From: Streptomyces sp. NBC_01476
GTDB taxonomy: Bacteria; Actinomycetota; Actinomycetes; Streptomycetales; Streptomycetaceae
NCBI RefSeq assembly: GCF_036227265.1
Contig: NZ_CP109446.1
Location: 781,501 to 845,500, forward strand
Direction: 5' to 3'
DNA length: 64,000 nt
Part shown: positions 1 to 8,700 of the stretch, piece after piece
Layout: each line of letters opens with the position of its first letter
How positions within the stretch are numbered: the stretch's first letter is position 1
Notes under the pieces: generated by a model
Told to the model about the DNA's origin: nothing
The model's input: the letters and a program-made list of their open reading frames with translations, nothing else
Databases searched by the model: none
Made by a program: the position numbers and the translations under genes

Positions 1-69
1 GGTCGTACTCCACAGCAAGCTGAAACGCCTCGGCGGCATCCCGGGTGTCCTCCCCGCCGAGCGGGGGCC
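1..69. other. Unresolved left-edge sequence, possible partial coding
   Basis: These bases precede the LigD stop codon and are cut by the window edge. On the minus strand one frame (codons ending at position 2) reads LGGEDTRDAAEAFQLAVEYD, with codon-position bias typical of a real gene. The string is reminiscent of the late part of DJ-1/PfpI proteins. No start codon lies in this frame between the edge and the ligD stop, so it would be either a remnant or a gene overlapping ligD. A plus-strand frame is also open here. It cannot be decided from this window. Confidence 0.2.
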
Positions 70-1074
70 TTACTTCTTGGCGCGGCTGGGTTGGACTCGC
101 CTGGGTTCGCCGGTCATTTTGGGGTGCTCCGGGGGGTAGGGCAGGTCGCCGAGGCCGTGCTCGCTTTCGTCGCGGGTGGCGAGTTCGAGGGCTGCCTCCA
201 GGCGGAAGGCGTGGTCGTCCATGTCGGCGTGCACATCGCCCATCTCGGCGAACCGGTCCGGCATCGTCACCACGTCGAAGTCCTCCGGCACCGCGTCGGG
301 CACCTCGTCCCAGCGCAGGGGGGCGGACACCGGGGCGTGGGCGAAGGGCCGCACCGAGTAGGCGCTGGCGATCGTGCGGTCGCGGGCGGTCTGGTTGTAG
401 TCGACGAAGATCTTCTTGCCGCGCTCCTCCTTCCACCAGGCGGTGGTGATCCGCTCCGGGGCACGCCGTTCCAGTTCCCGGGCGACCGCGATGGCCGAGC
501 GGCGTACCTGGGTGAAGGTCCACTCGGGGGCGATGGGTACGAACACGTGCAGCCCGCGCCCGCCGGAGGTCTTCGGCCAGCCGGCCAGTCCGAGGTCTTC
601 GAGCACGCCCCGCAGTTCGAGGGCGGCGCGGACCGCGTCCGCGTAGCCGGTTCCGGGCTGCGGGTCGAGGTCGATGCGCAGTTCGTCCGGGTGCTCGGTG
701 TCGGCGCGCCGGACCGGCCAGGGGTGGAAGGTGAGGCAGCCGAGGTTCGCCGCCCACACCACCGCGGCGGGCTCGGTGGGACAGATCTCGTCGGCGTGAC
801 GGCCGCTGGGGAAGGCGATCCGGCCGGTCGGGATCCAGTCCGGCAGGTTCTTGGGGGCGCGCTTCTGGAAGAAGAACTCGCCCTCGACGCCCTCGGGGAA
901 GCGCTGCAGCGTGGTGGGCCGGTCCCGCAGGGCGCGCAGCGCGCCCTCGCTGACGCTCGCGTAGTAACGGGCCACGTCGCCCTTGGTGATCCCGCGCTGC
1001 GGGAAGTACACCTTGCCGGGGTTCGACACCCGCACGGTCCGCTCGCCGACGGTCAGCTCCAGCGACTCTGCCAT
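70..1074 (-). CDS. ligD: LigD-type polymerase domain protein (NHEJ DNA end repair)
   Basis: This 334-residue protein matches the stand-alone primase-polymerase (AEP) domain of bacterial LigD, which fills or extends ends during Ku-dependent non-homologous end joining. Visible landmarks are the N-terminal VSNPGKVYFP segment, the QKRAPKNLPDW stretch, FHPWP near residue 117, and the metal-binding Asp pair in RIDLDPQPG (D135 and D137). A SGGRGLHVFVP segment follows. The ATG at 1074 was chosen because homology begins immediately after it; the frame stays open upstream but only with Arg/Pro-rich sequence that overlaps the divergent ligase. No ligase or phosphoesterase domain is fused. The neighbouring ligase gene, 82 bp away and divergent, would supply the sealing step. 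A Ku gene is not in the window. Confidence 0.88.
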   Translation of the reverse strand: MAESLELTVGERTVRVSNPGKVYFPQRGITKGDVARYYASVSEGALRALRDRPTTLQRFPEGVEGEFFFQKRAPKNLPDWIPTGRIAFPSGRHADEICPTEPAAVVWAANLGCLTFHPWPVRRADTEHPDELRIDLDPQPGTGYADAVRAALELRGVLEDLGLAGWPKTSGGRGLHVFVPIAPEWTFTQVRRSAIAVARELERRAPERITTAWWKEERGKKIFVDYNQTARDRTIASAYSVRPFAHAPVSAPLRWDEVPDAVPEDFDVVTMPDRFAEMGDVHADMDDHAFRLEAALELATRDESEHGLGDLPYPPEHPKMTGEPRRVQPSRAKK

Positions 1075-1156
1075 GGGACCCACGCTAGGGCGCACCGCGC
1101 GCCGGCGCCCCTTTTCCACCGGGCGCGGGCGCGGCGCGAGCCGCACACTCTCCTCC

Positions 1157-2221
1157 ATGGACCTTCCTGTGATGCCCCCGGTGCGGCCGATGCTGGCGAA
1201 GGCCGCGAAGGCCATCCCGTCCGGCATGCTGTACGAGGCCAAGTGGGACGGTTTCCGGGCGATCGTCTTCCGCGACGGCGACGAGATCGAGCTGGGCAGC
1301 CGTTCGGGAAAGCCGCTGACCCGCTATTTCCCCGAGGTGGTGGCCGCGCTCCGGGACCGTATCCCGGTGCGCTGCGTGCTCGACGGCGAGATCGTGATCG
1401 CCCGCGACGGCCGGCTGGACTTCGAGGCGCTGCTGGAGCGGATCCACCCGGCCGACTCGCGGGTACGCCATCTGGCCGAGGTCACACCCGCCGGCTTCGT
1501 CGCCTTCGACCTGCTGGCGCTGGGCGACGCGTCGCTGATGGACACCCCGCAGCGGGAACGGCGGACGGCCCTGGTCGCGGCGCTGCGGGACGCCTCCGCG
1601 CCGGTCTTCACCGCGCCCGCGACCGACGACATCGAGGTGGCCCGCGGCTGGTTCGAGCAGTTCGAGGGCGCGGGACTCGACGGGGTGGTCGCCAAGCCGC
1701 CGGACCTGCCGTACCGGCCGGGTGAGCGCGCGATGGTCAAGGTCAAGCACGAGCGGACCGCGGACTGTGTGGTGGCGGGCCTGCGGCTGCACAAGAGCGG
1801 TCCGGTGGTCGGCTCGCTGCTGCTGGGGCTCTACGACGGAGCGGGGCACCTGCAGCACGTCGGTGTCTGCGCCTCCTTCCCGATGGCGCGGCGGAAAGCG
1901 CTGATGGGCGAGCTGGAGCCGCTGCGGATGGCGACGGTCGAGGGTCACCCGTGGGAACGCTGGGCCAGCGAGGAGGCGCAGGCGGCGGACCGTCTGCCGG
2001 GCGGCCCGAGCCGGTGGACCGGCACGAAGGACCTGTCCTGGCTGCCGCTGCGCCCGGAGCGGGTGATCGAGGTCGCCTACGACCACATGCAGGGCAGCCG
2101 GTTCCGGCACACCGCCCAGTTCCGGCGCTGGCGGGACGACCGCGAACCGGCCGGGTGCACGTACGCGCAGTTGGAGGAGCCGGTGAGCTACGACCTCGCC
2201 GAGGTGCTGGGCGGTCCGTGA
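1157..2221 (+). CDS. ATP-dependent DNA ligase (LigC/LigD-ligase type)
   Basis: This 354-residue protein has the adenylation and OB-fold domains of the small bacterial ATP-dependent ligases. The nucleotidyl-lysine motif is YEAKWDGFRA, with K29 as the expected AMP-carrying lysine. The motif around LDGEIVI, the DGVVAKPPDLPYRPGERAMVKVKH region (motifs IV and V in two parts) and a C-terminal OB domain with RFRHTAQFRRWR all fit the family. The ATG at 1157 starts directly at the conserved MPPVRPMLA segment; the frame is open upstream but overlaps the divergent ligD. The two genes share an 82-bp divergent promoter region, which suggests that they are co-expressed for nonhomologous or gap repair, probably in stationary phase or spores (inference). 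Confidence 0.88.
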   Translation: MDLPVMPPVRPMLAKAAKAIPSGMLYEAKWDGFRAIVFRDGDEIELGSRSGKPLTRYFPEVVAALRDRIPVRCVLDGEIVIARDGRLDFEALLERIHPADSRVRHLAEVTPAGFVAFDLLALGDASLMDTPQRERRTALVAALRDASAPVFTAPATDDIEVARGWFEQFEGAGLDGVVAKPPDLPYRPGERAMVKVKHERTADCVVAGLRLHKSGPVVGSLLLGLYDGAGHLQHVGVCASFPMARRKALMGELEPLRMATVEGHPWERWASEEAQAADRLPGGPSRWTGTKDLSWLPLRPERVIEVAYDHMQGSRFRHTAQFRRWRDDREPAGCTYAQLEEPVSYDLAEVLGGP

Positions 2222-2256
2222 CCGGGCCGCGGCGGTCGGCCGGGGAAACTCAGCGG

Positions 2257-2679
2257 TCAGCCGAGAAAGCTGAGCCGCACATTGCGCCGGGCGTTGTCGA
2301 CATTGGTGTCCACCAGGACGACGGACTGCCAGGTGCCGAGCTCCAGCCGGCCGCCGATCACCGGGAGGGTGGCGTGCGGCGGCACGAACGCGGGGAGCAC
2401 GTGGTCGCGGCCGTGTCCGCGGTGGCCGTGGCGGTGCTGCCAGCGGTCGTCGGCGGGCAGCAGCTCGCGCAGCGCGGCCAGCAGGTCGCTGTCGCTGCCG
2501 GCTCCGGTCTCGATCACCGCGATGCCGGCGGTGGCGTGCGGCACGAAGACATGGAGCAGTCCGTCCCGGCCGCGCGCCGCCTCGCTCAGGAACGACGCGC
2601 AGGCGTCGGTGAGGTCGTGCACCGCTTCGGACGAGCCGGTGGTGATGTCCAGGACGCGCGTGGTGAAAGTGTCGGCCAT
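2257..2679 (-). CDS. YjbQ/UPF0047 family protein
   Basis: This 140-residue protein belongs to the YjbQ (UPF0047) family, a small trimeric beta-barrel fold with a conserved metal- or phosphate-binding site. Some members have weak secondary thiamine-phosphate synthase activity; the true role is unsettled. Family landmarks are HVFVPHATAGIAVIE, the D-LL-L segment before a His-rich loop, and LGTWQSVVLVD. The His/Gly-rich loop RWQHRHGHRGHG is typical of actinomycete members. The ATG at 2679 gives the normal family length; the open frame upstream is composed of a repeat region and is unlikely to be translated. The gene converges on the ligase with only 35 bp between the stop codons. Confidence 0.85.
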   Translation of the reverse strand: MADTFTTRVLDITTGSSEAVHDLTDACASFLSEAARGRDGLLHVFVPHATAGIAVIETGAGSDSDLLAALRELLPADDRWQHRHGHRGHGRDHVLPAFVPPHATLPVIGGRLELGTWQSVVLVDTNVDNARRNVRLSFLG

Positions 2680-2717
2680 ACGTCCATGGTCACGCATCGC
2701 GCGGCGGCCGTGCGCGC

Positions 2718-2825
2718 GGGCCGCGCCACCCGGACGGCACCGGCGCGGCAGGCGGGCCGTGCCACTCGCACGGCACCAGCACGGAAGGCGGGCCGCGCCA
2801 CCGGCACGCCACCGGAACGGCACCG
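2718..2825 (+). repeat. Three tandem imperfect 36-bp repeats
   Basis: Copies start at 2718, 2754 and 2790. Each begins GGGCCGYGCCAC and contains a CGGCACC core. The array lies in the spacer between the YjbQ start and the leader peptide of the sulfonatase gene. The unit is a multiple of three, but I see no credible gene in any frame over it. Confidence 0.75.
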
Positions 2826-2882
2826 GCCCGGAAGCCGCCCGTACCGGCGGTGTCACCGCACCATCCGCGTGCCGAGACGCCA

Positions 2883-2912
2883 TTGACCGGCCGTCGGGCC
2901 GCTCGTTACCGT
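2883..2912 (+). promoter_or_regulatory. Probable promoter of the leader peptide/ssuD transcript
   Basis: TTGACC (2883-2888) and TACCGT (2907-2912) form a -35/-10 pair with an 18-bp spacer. Only six bases separate the -10 box from the ATG at 2919, so transcription would begin at or next to the start codon and give a leaderless message. Confidence 0.6.
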
Positions 2913-2918
2913 CGCTGC

Positions 2919-3002
2919 ATGTCACGTCCTTGCCTGCTCACCACGCGCGGTCACATCGACCTGCTGCGGGTGGCGTCGGCCGCGTGTCCCGCCGGCCGCT
3001 GA
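2919..3002 (+). CDS. Short leader peptide with Cys residues upstream of ssuD
   Basis: A 27-residue open frame starts at the ATG at 2919 and reads MSRPCLLTTRG followed by HIDLLRVASAACPAGR. It belongs to the short actinomycete leader peptides with a T-R-x-HIDL-RV-S-x-C core that are found in front of sulfur and cysteine metabolism genes. Two Cys codons (residues 5 and 23) could act as sensors of charged Cys-tRNA. The upstream promoter places the transcription start at the ATG, so it is probably leaderless. The monooxygenase gene starts 188 bp after its stop. Cysteine-responsive attenuation by leaderless short ORFs is known in mycobacteria; its operation here is inferred. Confidence 0.75.
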   Translation: MSRPCLLTTRGHIDLLRVASAACPAGR

Positions 3003-3127
3003 CGTACGACTTCTCCCGCCGCTCTCCCGCGTCCCGCCGCCGTTCCGGTCGCCTCCGGTGCCCCGCGGTCCGGCCGTTCCCCGAGACTCCCCGAGGCTCC
3101 GCGCACCGGGCCCGCCGCCCCCATCCG

Positions 3128-3154
3128 CGTGCGGGCTCCTCGCCCCAGCCCACG
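3128..3154 (+). promoter_or_regulatory. Hairpin between leader peptide and ssuD
   Basis: CGTG-c-GGGCT (3128-3137) can pair with AGCCCACG (3147-3154) across a 9-nt loop. It lies 37 bp before the ssuD start, and could take part in attenuation or hide the ribosome-binding site. It is modest in strength, and the GC-rich leader offers alternatives. Confidence 0.3.
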
Positions 3155-3190
3155 TTCGCCGCCCGAATGTCCAGGAAAGGCTCACGCCTC

Positions 3191-4375
3191 ATGTCCGTAC
3201 ATCTGCACTGGTTCCTGCCCACGGGAGGCGACGGCCGTACGCTGGTGGACCGGCACGCCTACACCGACGGCGGCGTCAAGCGGTCCCGGATCACCCCGGT
3301 GACCGGGATCCGGCCGCCCGACATCGACTATCTGGCGCAGATCGCGCGCGCCGCGGACCAGTTGGGCTTCGAGGGGGTGCTGACGCCGACCGGCACGTGG
3401 TGCGAGGACTCCTGGGTGATGACGGCGGCGCTGTCGCAGCACACCGAGCGGCTGAAGTTCCTGGTGGCCTTCCGGCCGGGGCTGATCTCCCCGGTGCTTG
3501 CGGCGCAGATGGCGGCGACGTACCAGCGGCTCACCCGGGGCCGGCTGATGCTCAATGTGGTGACCGGCGGTGACGCCACCGAGCAGAAGCGGTTCGGCGA
3601 CCATCTGGACCACGACAGCAGGTACGCGCGCACCGACGAGTTCCTCGCGGTGCTCCGGGGGGCGTGGGAGGGCCGGCCGTTCGACTTCCAGGGCGAGCAC
3701 TTCGACGTGCGGGGCGGCCTGACCGCGCTGCCGCCCGACCCGCTGCCGGAGATCTTCTTCGGTGGGTCGTCGCCCGCCGCCGGTCCGGTGGCCGCCCGGC
3801 ACAGCGATGTCTATCTGACCTGGGGCGAGCCGCCCGAGCAGGTGAAGCAGAAGATCGACTGGATCGGCGGCCTGGCCAGGGCCGAGGGGCGTACCGTCCG
3901 GTTCGGCATCCGGCTGCACGTGATCACCCGGGACGCGGCGGCGGAGGCGTGGGCGACGGCCGACCGGCTGCTTGGCGACCTCGACGCGGACACCGTGGCG
4001 GCCGCCCAGCAGGCGCTGGGCCGCAGCGAATCGGTGGGCCAGCAGCGGATGCTGGCGCTGCACGGCGGGCAGCGGGACAAGCTGGAGATCACGCCGAACC
4101 TGTGGGCGGGCGTCGGCCTGGTCCGCGGCGGCGCGGGTACGGCGCTGGTCGGCAGCCACGGCGAGGTCGCGGACCGGATCGAGGAGTATCACGCGCTGGG
4201 CATCGACCACTTCATCCTGTCGGGGTACCCGCACCTGGAGGAGGCGTACTGGTTCGGCGAGGGCGTGCTGCCGGAGCTTGCCGCCCGCGGGCTGCTGGCG
4301 CCCGCGCCGGCCGGGAACCCGCGGCCGGTGCCCGCGCCGGCCGGGGCGCCGGTGCTCTTCGCCGGGGGGAGGTGA
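3191..4375 (+). CDS. ssuD: FMNH2-dependent alkanesulfonate monooxygenase, LLM class
   Basis: This 394-residue protein is a close match to SsuD, which releases sulfite from alkanesulfonates using reduced FMN from a partner reductase, giving sulfur when sulfate or cysteine is scarce. Landmarks are HWFLPTGGDGR at the N-terminus, the GVLTPTGTWCEDSW segment, FRPGLISPVLAAQM, LMLNVVTGGD and FFGGSSPAA. The C-terminal HFILSGYPHLEEAYWFGE is also typical. Length agrees with the roughly 380-residue family norm, with a Pro/Ala-rich tail. ATG 3191 is preceded by AGGAAAGG; an in-frame ATG at 3167 lacks a ribosome-binding site. No reductase (SsuE) or transporter genes follow, so those partners must be elsewhere. 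The upstream leader peptide suggests control by cysteine. Confidence 0.9.
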   Translation: MSVHLHWFLPTGGDGRTLVDRHAYTDGGVKRSRITPVTGIRPPDIDYLAQIARAADQLGFEGVLTPTGTWCEDSWVMTAALSQHTERLKFLVAFRPGLISPVLAAQMAATYQRLTRGRLMLNVVTGGDATEQKRFGDHLDHDSRYARTDEFLAVLRGAWEGRPFDFQGEHFDVRGGLTALPPDPLPEIFFGGSSPAAGPVAARHSDVYLTWGEPPEQVKQKIDWIGGLARAEGRTVRFGIRLHVITRDAAAEAWATADRLLGDLDADTVAAAQQALGRSESVGQQRMLALHGGQRDKLEITPNLWAGVGLVRGGAGTALVGSHGEVADRIEEYHALGIDHFILSGYPHLEEAYWFGEGVLPELAARGLLAPAPAGNPRPVPAPAGAPVLFAGGR

Positions 4376-4525
4376 GGCTGGGAGTCGTCCGGCAACTCAC
4401 CCTGCCCGTAAGGGGATTGGCGGGACTGGTGTGACCCGATTGCCGTGTACGGCGATTGGTCTGTACCATTCAGCGGGCCTTGGGACATCGCCCTCCACTG
4501 CCGCGTCCGGAAGGGGGACACCGAC

Positions 4526-5341
4526 GTGCACGCCCTGCATCACCGGCTCGCCGCGCTGGTCGACTCATGCCTGCTGCCCTCCGTCGCGGGCCACCAGGTA
4601 CGGCTGCCGGACTGGCTGCTGCGCGGCCTGGAACGCGGCACACCGGGCGCGACCGTACACGCTTACGGACCGGCCGCCCGGGCCACCACCGACGCCCTGC
4701 GCGCGGCTCTCCCCGACGCGCTCACCGGCCACCCCGGTCCGCGCCGGGCGGGCGGCGGCAGCGCCGCCGCAGCCGAACTCGTGGCCGCGGGCGCCAATCT
4801 GCACCTGGGCGTACGGCCGGGACCGCGCGCCGACGAGACCCGGGTCTTCGTCACCGACCTGCAGACGCACGGCGTGGCCGCGGCGCTCGGGCCCTTCACC
4901 GGCACCGGCAGCCTGCGGCCGTTCGCCGAGGGCGCCGCGGCGGGCGTGCGGGCCATCACCGCCGGCCACTCCCCCGTGCCCGACGGCGTGCCCGCGGCGC
5001 TCAGCACGACCGCCATCACCGGCATCCTGCGCCGGGAACTCGGTTACGGGGGCGTCGTCGTCAGCGACGCCCTCGACACCCCATCGATCGTCGACGGCTG
5101 GGGCGTACCCGGCGCCGCCGTCCTCGCCTGGATCGCCGGCGTCGACCTGCTCCGGCTCGGCCCGGCGAGCAGCGAGGGTGTCCACGACGCCATCCACACC
5201 GCCGCCGCCCGCGCCGTCTCCGACGGTGACCTCCCGCTGGCCCGCCTCGAAGAGGCCGCCGAACGCGTCTCCCGGCTGCGCCGCTGGGCGTCGGAGCCGA
5301 GGATGCCCGCGGCACCGGTCACGGTGACCAGGAAGCGCTGA
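4526..5341 (+). CDS. GH3-like protein with degenerate active-site loop
   Basis: This 271-residue protein resembles the N-terminal TIM-barrel domain of GH3 beta-N-acetylglucosaminidases. The strongest match is GILRRELGYGGVVVSDALD, where D181 corresponds to the catalytic nucleophile. The segment that should read K-H-F-P-G-H-G in NagZ-type enzymes is instead GPFTGTG (residues 122-128), so the substrate-binding Lys and His are absent. The barrel is also short compared with the usual 330 residues or more, and there is no signal peptide. The GTG at 4526 is preceded by AAGGGGGAC; the frame extends upstream to 4445 without a comparable ribosome-binding site. It may be a non-catalytic or altered-specificity relative acting in the cytoplasm. 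Confidence 0.65.
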   Translation: MHALHHRLAALVDSCLLPSVAGHQVRLPDWLLRGLERGTPGATVHAYGPAARATTDALRAALPDALTGHPGPRRAGGGSAAAAELVAAGANLHLGVRPGPRADETRVFVTDLQTHGVAAALGPFTGTGSLRPFAEGAAAGVRAITAGHSPVPDGVPAALSTTAITGILRRELGYGGVVVSDALDTPSIVDGWGVPGAAVLAWIAGVDLLRLGPASSEGVHDAIHTAAARAVSDGDLPLARLEEAAERVSRLRRWASEPRMPAAPVTVTRKR

Positions 5342-5757
5342 CCCGGGAGCGCCGAACCGGGGTGCGCCGCCCGCTCGCCGGGCCGTATACGCCCGGCCGC
5401 GCCGCCTGACACGCGCCGGCCACCGCCGCACACCCCCCGGCCCCCCGGCCCCCACGCGGCCCAGCGTGAACGCGCGCCTCTCACGTCCGCCCGCCCGGGC
5501 AACCGCCGCCCTCGTGGCGGTTCTTGGCGTGTCACGGGTCTTTACGTAACCGCCACGCATGGATTAGAACGTCAGTCGTCCGATGTTCGTCGGCCTCCTC
5601 ACTTAGTTCATCCACGTCAGTGGTCAAACGCGCCCAGAGCACGGCCCATTCATCGGATCACTGCTCCGTGCCGTGCTTTCTCGCGCTTCCCCAAGCCCTT
5701 GCGCGCCTTTTCGTGCCTCGCAACCCGATCGTGTGTCGTACAGCCCTGGAGGGCATT
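5342..5757. other. Non-coding spacer upstream of the GH95-like gene
   Basis: This stretch has no convincing gene. Its GC content drops locally around 5520-5640, as expected for a promoter region. It contains the overlapping inverted repeats described at 5501-5557. I could not assign a -35/-10 pair with confidence. Confidence 0.5.
5501..5557 (+). promoter_or_regulatory. Mutually exclusive inverted repeats (operator or RNA switch candidate)
   Basis: AACCGCC (5501-5507) pairs with GGCGGTT (5516-5522) across eight bases. The same arm, extended as CGTGGCGGTT (5513-5522), is also a perfect 10-bp inverted repeat of AACCGCCACG (5548-5557) across 25 bases. The middle arm can therefore pair with only one partner at a time. 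It lies about 200 bp before the start of the secreted GH95-like gene. It could be a terminator of the upstream gene, a regulator-binding site or an RNA switch. Confidence 0.4.
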
Positions 5758-8700
5758 GTGCAGATCATCCCCCTGTACCGGCGGGCGCGGCTCCGGCGCG
5801 CCCTCGCGCTCTGGTCGGCGATGCTCGCCGCGCTCGCGGGCATGGTCCTGGCGGGTTCAGGACCCGCCGGGGCCGCGACGGGTGCGACGACCGCGTGGCG
5901 CCACGGGGCCTTCCAGCTCGATCCGGCCGGGGTCGTCAGCCGTTCGGACGTCGTCCTCGGAGCGCCGAACCTCGACCCCACCGCGTCCATGCCGCTGGGC
6001 AACGGGTCGCTGGGCGTGGCCGCCTGGGCGGCCGGCGGCTTCACCGCCCAGCTGAACCGGTCGGACACCATGCCGGACCGCAAGTCCCCCGGGCAGCTCA
6101 ACATCCCCGGCCTGTCGGTGATCTCGCACGCCGCCGACTTCAGCGGGCGGCTCGACCTGACCGACGGCGTGCTCCACGAGTCCGGCGGCGGCATGTCGAT
6201 GAAGGCGTGGGTGGCCACCGGCAAGGACGAGCTGATCGTCGAGGTCGCCGGCGCCGATCCGCACATCCCCCAGACGGCGACGATCAACCTGTGGTCAGGC
6301 CGGAAGCCGGCCGCCGCGGTCTCCGGCAAGGTCGGCACGCTGGCCGAGACCTGGGTGGACGGCGGTCCGCCGATCGGGAGCGGCCAGACCTTCGGCTCGC
6401 TCGCCGCCATCACCGCCGGCGGTCGGCACGTGTCGGCCACCGTGGCGGGCCCGACCCAGGTGAAGGTGAGCTTCACGCCGCACGCCGACGGGACCTTCCG
6501 CGTCGTCGTCGCGTCCCCCGGCTGGACCGGCGGCAACGCCGCAAGGACCGCGGCGAAGCTGATCGGCGACGACGCCACCGCCCGCGCGTCCTCCCTGATG
6601 TCCGCGCAGGACCGCTGGTGGGACCGGTACTGGACGCACTCCGGCCTGATCGAGATGAACTCCGCGGACGGCAGCGCCGCCTACATCGAGAACCTCCGCA
6701 CGCTCTACCTCTACGAGGAAGCGGCGTCGATGAAGAAGGGGATCTACCCGGGCAGCCAGGCCGGTGAGGCGGACATGTTCGCCTGGAACAAGGACACCCA
6801 GACATGGACGCCGTCCGCGTACTGGCTGTGGAACCTGCGTACGCAGATCTCGGCGAACATGAGCTCGGGCAACTACGACCTCAACACGCCGATCTTCGAC
6901 ATGTACGCCAACGACACCGCCGCCATCGAGGCCTGGACGAAGCTCGCGATGGGCGGCCGGCCGGGCTCCTGCGTCCCGGAGACCATGCGCTTCAACGGCA
7001 ACGGCCTCGACATCCCGACCGGCAACTGCAGTGAGGCCAGCTCCCCGAACTGGAACGCGCTGGACATCTCCAGCGGCCCCGAGGTGGCGCTCTACATGTG
7101 GCAGCAGTACCAGGCCACCGGCGACCGGAAGACGCTGAAGAAGTACTTCCCCTTCATGAAATCGACCGCGGTGTTCCAGCTCGCCTACCAGAGCGTCGGT
7201 CCCGACGGGCTGCTGCACGCCAACGCCAACGCGCACGAGACCCAGTGGGCGGTCCAGGACCCGACCACCGACATCGCGGTGGACCGTACGCTCTTCCCCA
7301 TCATCGAGCAGGCGGCGAAGGAACTCGGCACCGCCCGCACCACGGACGCCGCGCTGGTCAAGCGGGTCCACCAGGCACAGAGCGAGATACCGCCGTACCC
7401 GCGGACCGACCAGGCCACCAGGACGGCGCTGCTCAACCCGCACTACACCCAGGCCGAGACGGCGGCCGCGGACGCGACCGGCACCGACATGATCGCGATC
7501 TCCTACCAGCCGACCGCGGCCCGGCAGAACGGCGAGAACATCGAGCTGGAGCCGCTCTGGCCGTGGAACACGGTGAGCGACCAGGACAGCAACCTCTTCG
7601 CACTGGAGCAGCGCAGCTACGCGCACCGGCCCAACAAGGGCGGCAACGACTGGTCGATGGACGCGATCGACGCGGCCCGGCTGCAGAACCCCGCCGAGGT
7701 CCGCAGCGATCTGATCTCCCTCACCGAGGGGCACCAGGTCTATCCGAACGGCTTCGCCGACCTCGGTAACTCCGTGGGCTACCAGCCCTACATCGAGCAG
7801 GAGTCCGGCGTCGCGACCGCGGTCGCCGAAGCGCTCGCGCAGGACTACGACGGCATCATCCGCTTCGCACCGGCCTGGCCGGCCGACTGGGACGGCTCCG
7901 GCAGCGTCTACATCCAGGACAACGGCAAGGTCGATGTCCAGGTGCGGGGCGGCCAGTTGGTGACCGCGGCGATCGAGGCGGGCGGCAACGGCACCCTGCG
8001 GGTCAAGAACCCGTGGGCGGGACAGCGGGTGGAGGTCGTGGACGGCCGCACAGGGCATGTGGTGGTGGCGCCCTCCACCCGCGACCTCCTCAAGGTCCCG
8101 GTGCGCGCGGGCAGGTCGTACCTCGTGCAGCGGGTCTCCGCGCCCACCGGCGCCCTGCCGTACGCGCAGGTGACCGGTACCGCACCGACCGCGGCGCGGC
8201 ACCTCGGCGGGGTGCAGCTCGGTCTTGACACGACCGCGCGGTCCGGCACCGCCACGGTCGGCACCGTGCTCGACACCACCAACCACGCCTACGGTCTCAC
8301 CCAGGTCGACGACAGCGGCTCGGCCGGCGCCACCACCACGGCAGGCGACGTCGACGGCCTGACCGCGCGCACCACATCGGCCCCGGGCAGGCACGGCAGC
8401 AGCGACATGTACTTCGACGTCTCCGACGACGTCGCCGCGACCGGAGTGTACGACGGGACGATCGCGCTCTCCTACTTCGACAGCGGCACCGGCTCCATCG
8501 CGGTGCGGTACGACGCCGGGCCGAAGGATCCCGACCGTCTCGCGGGCACCATCGCACTCACCGGCAGCCGGACCTGGAAGTCGGCCGAAGTCGCCGTGAA
8601 GGGCGCCTACTTCGGGGGGCTGCAGAGCGCCGGCGCCGACTTCCGGCTGCACGCGGCGGGCAGCATCACCGTGCACAGCGCCGGCCTGACCGTCACCGGA

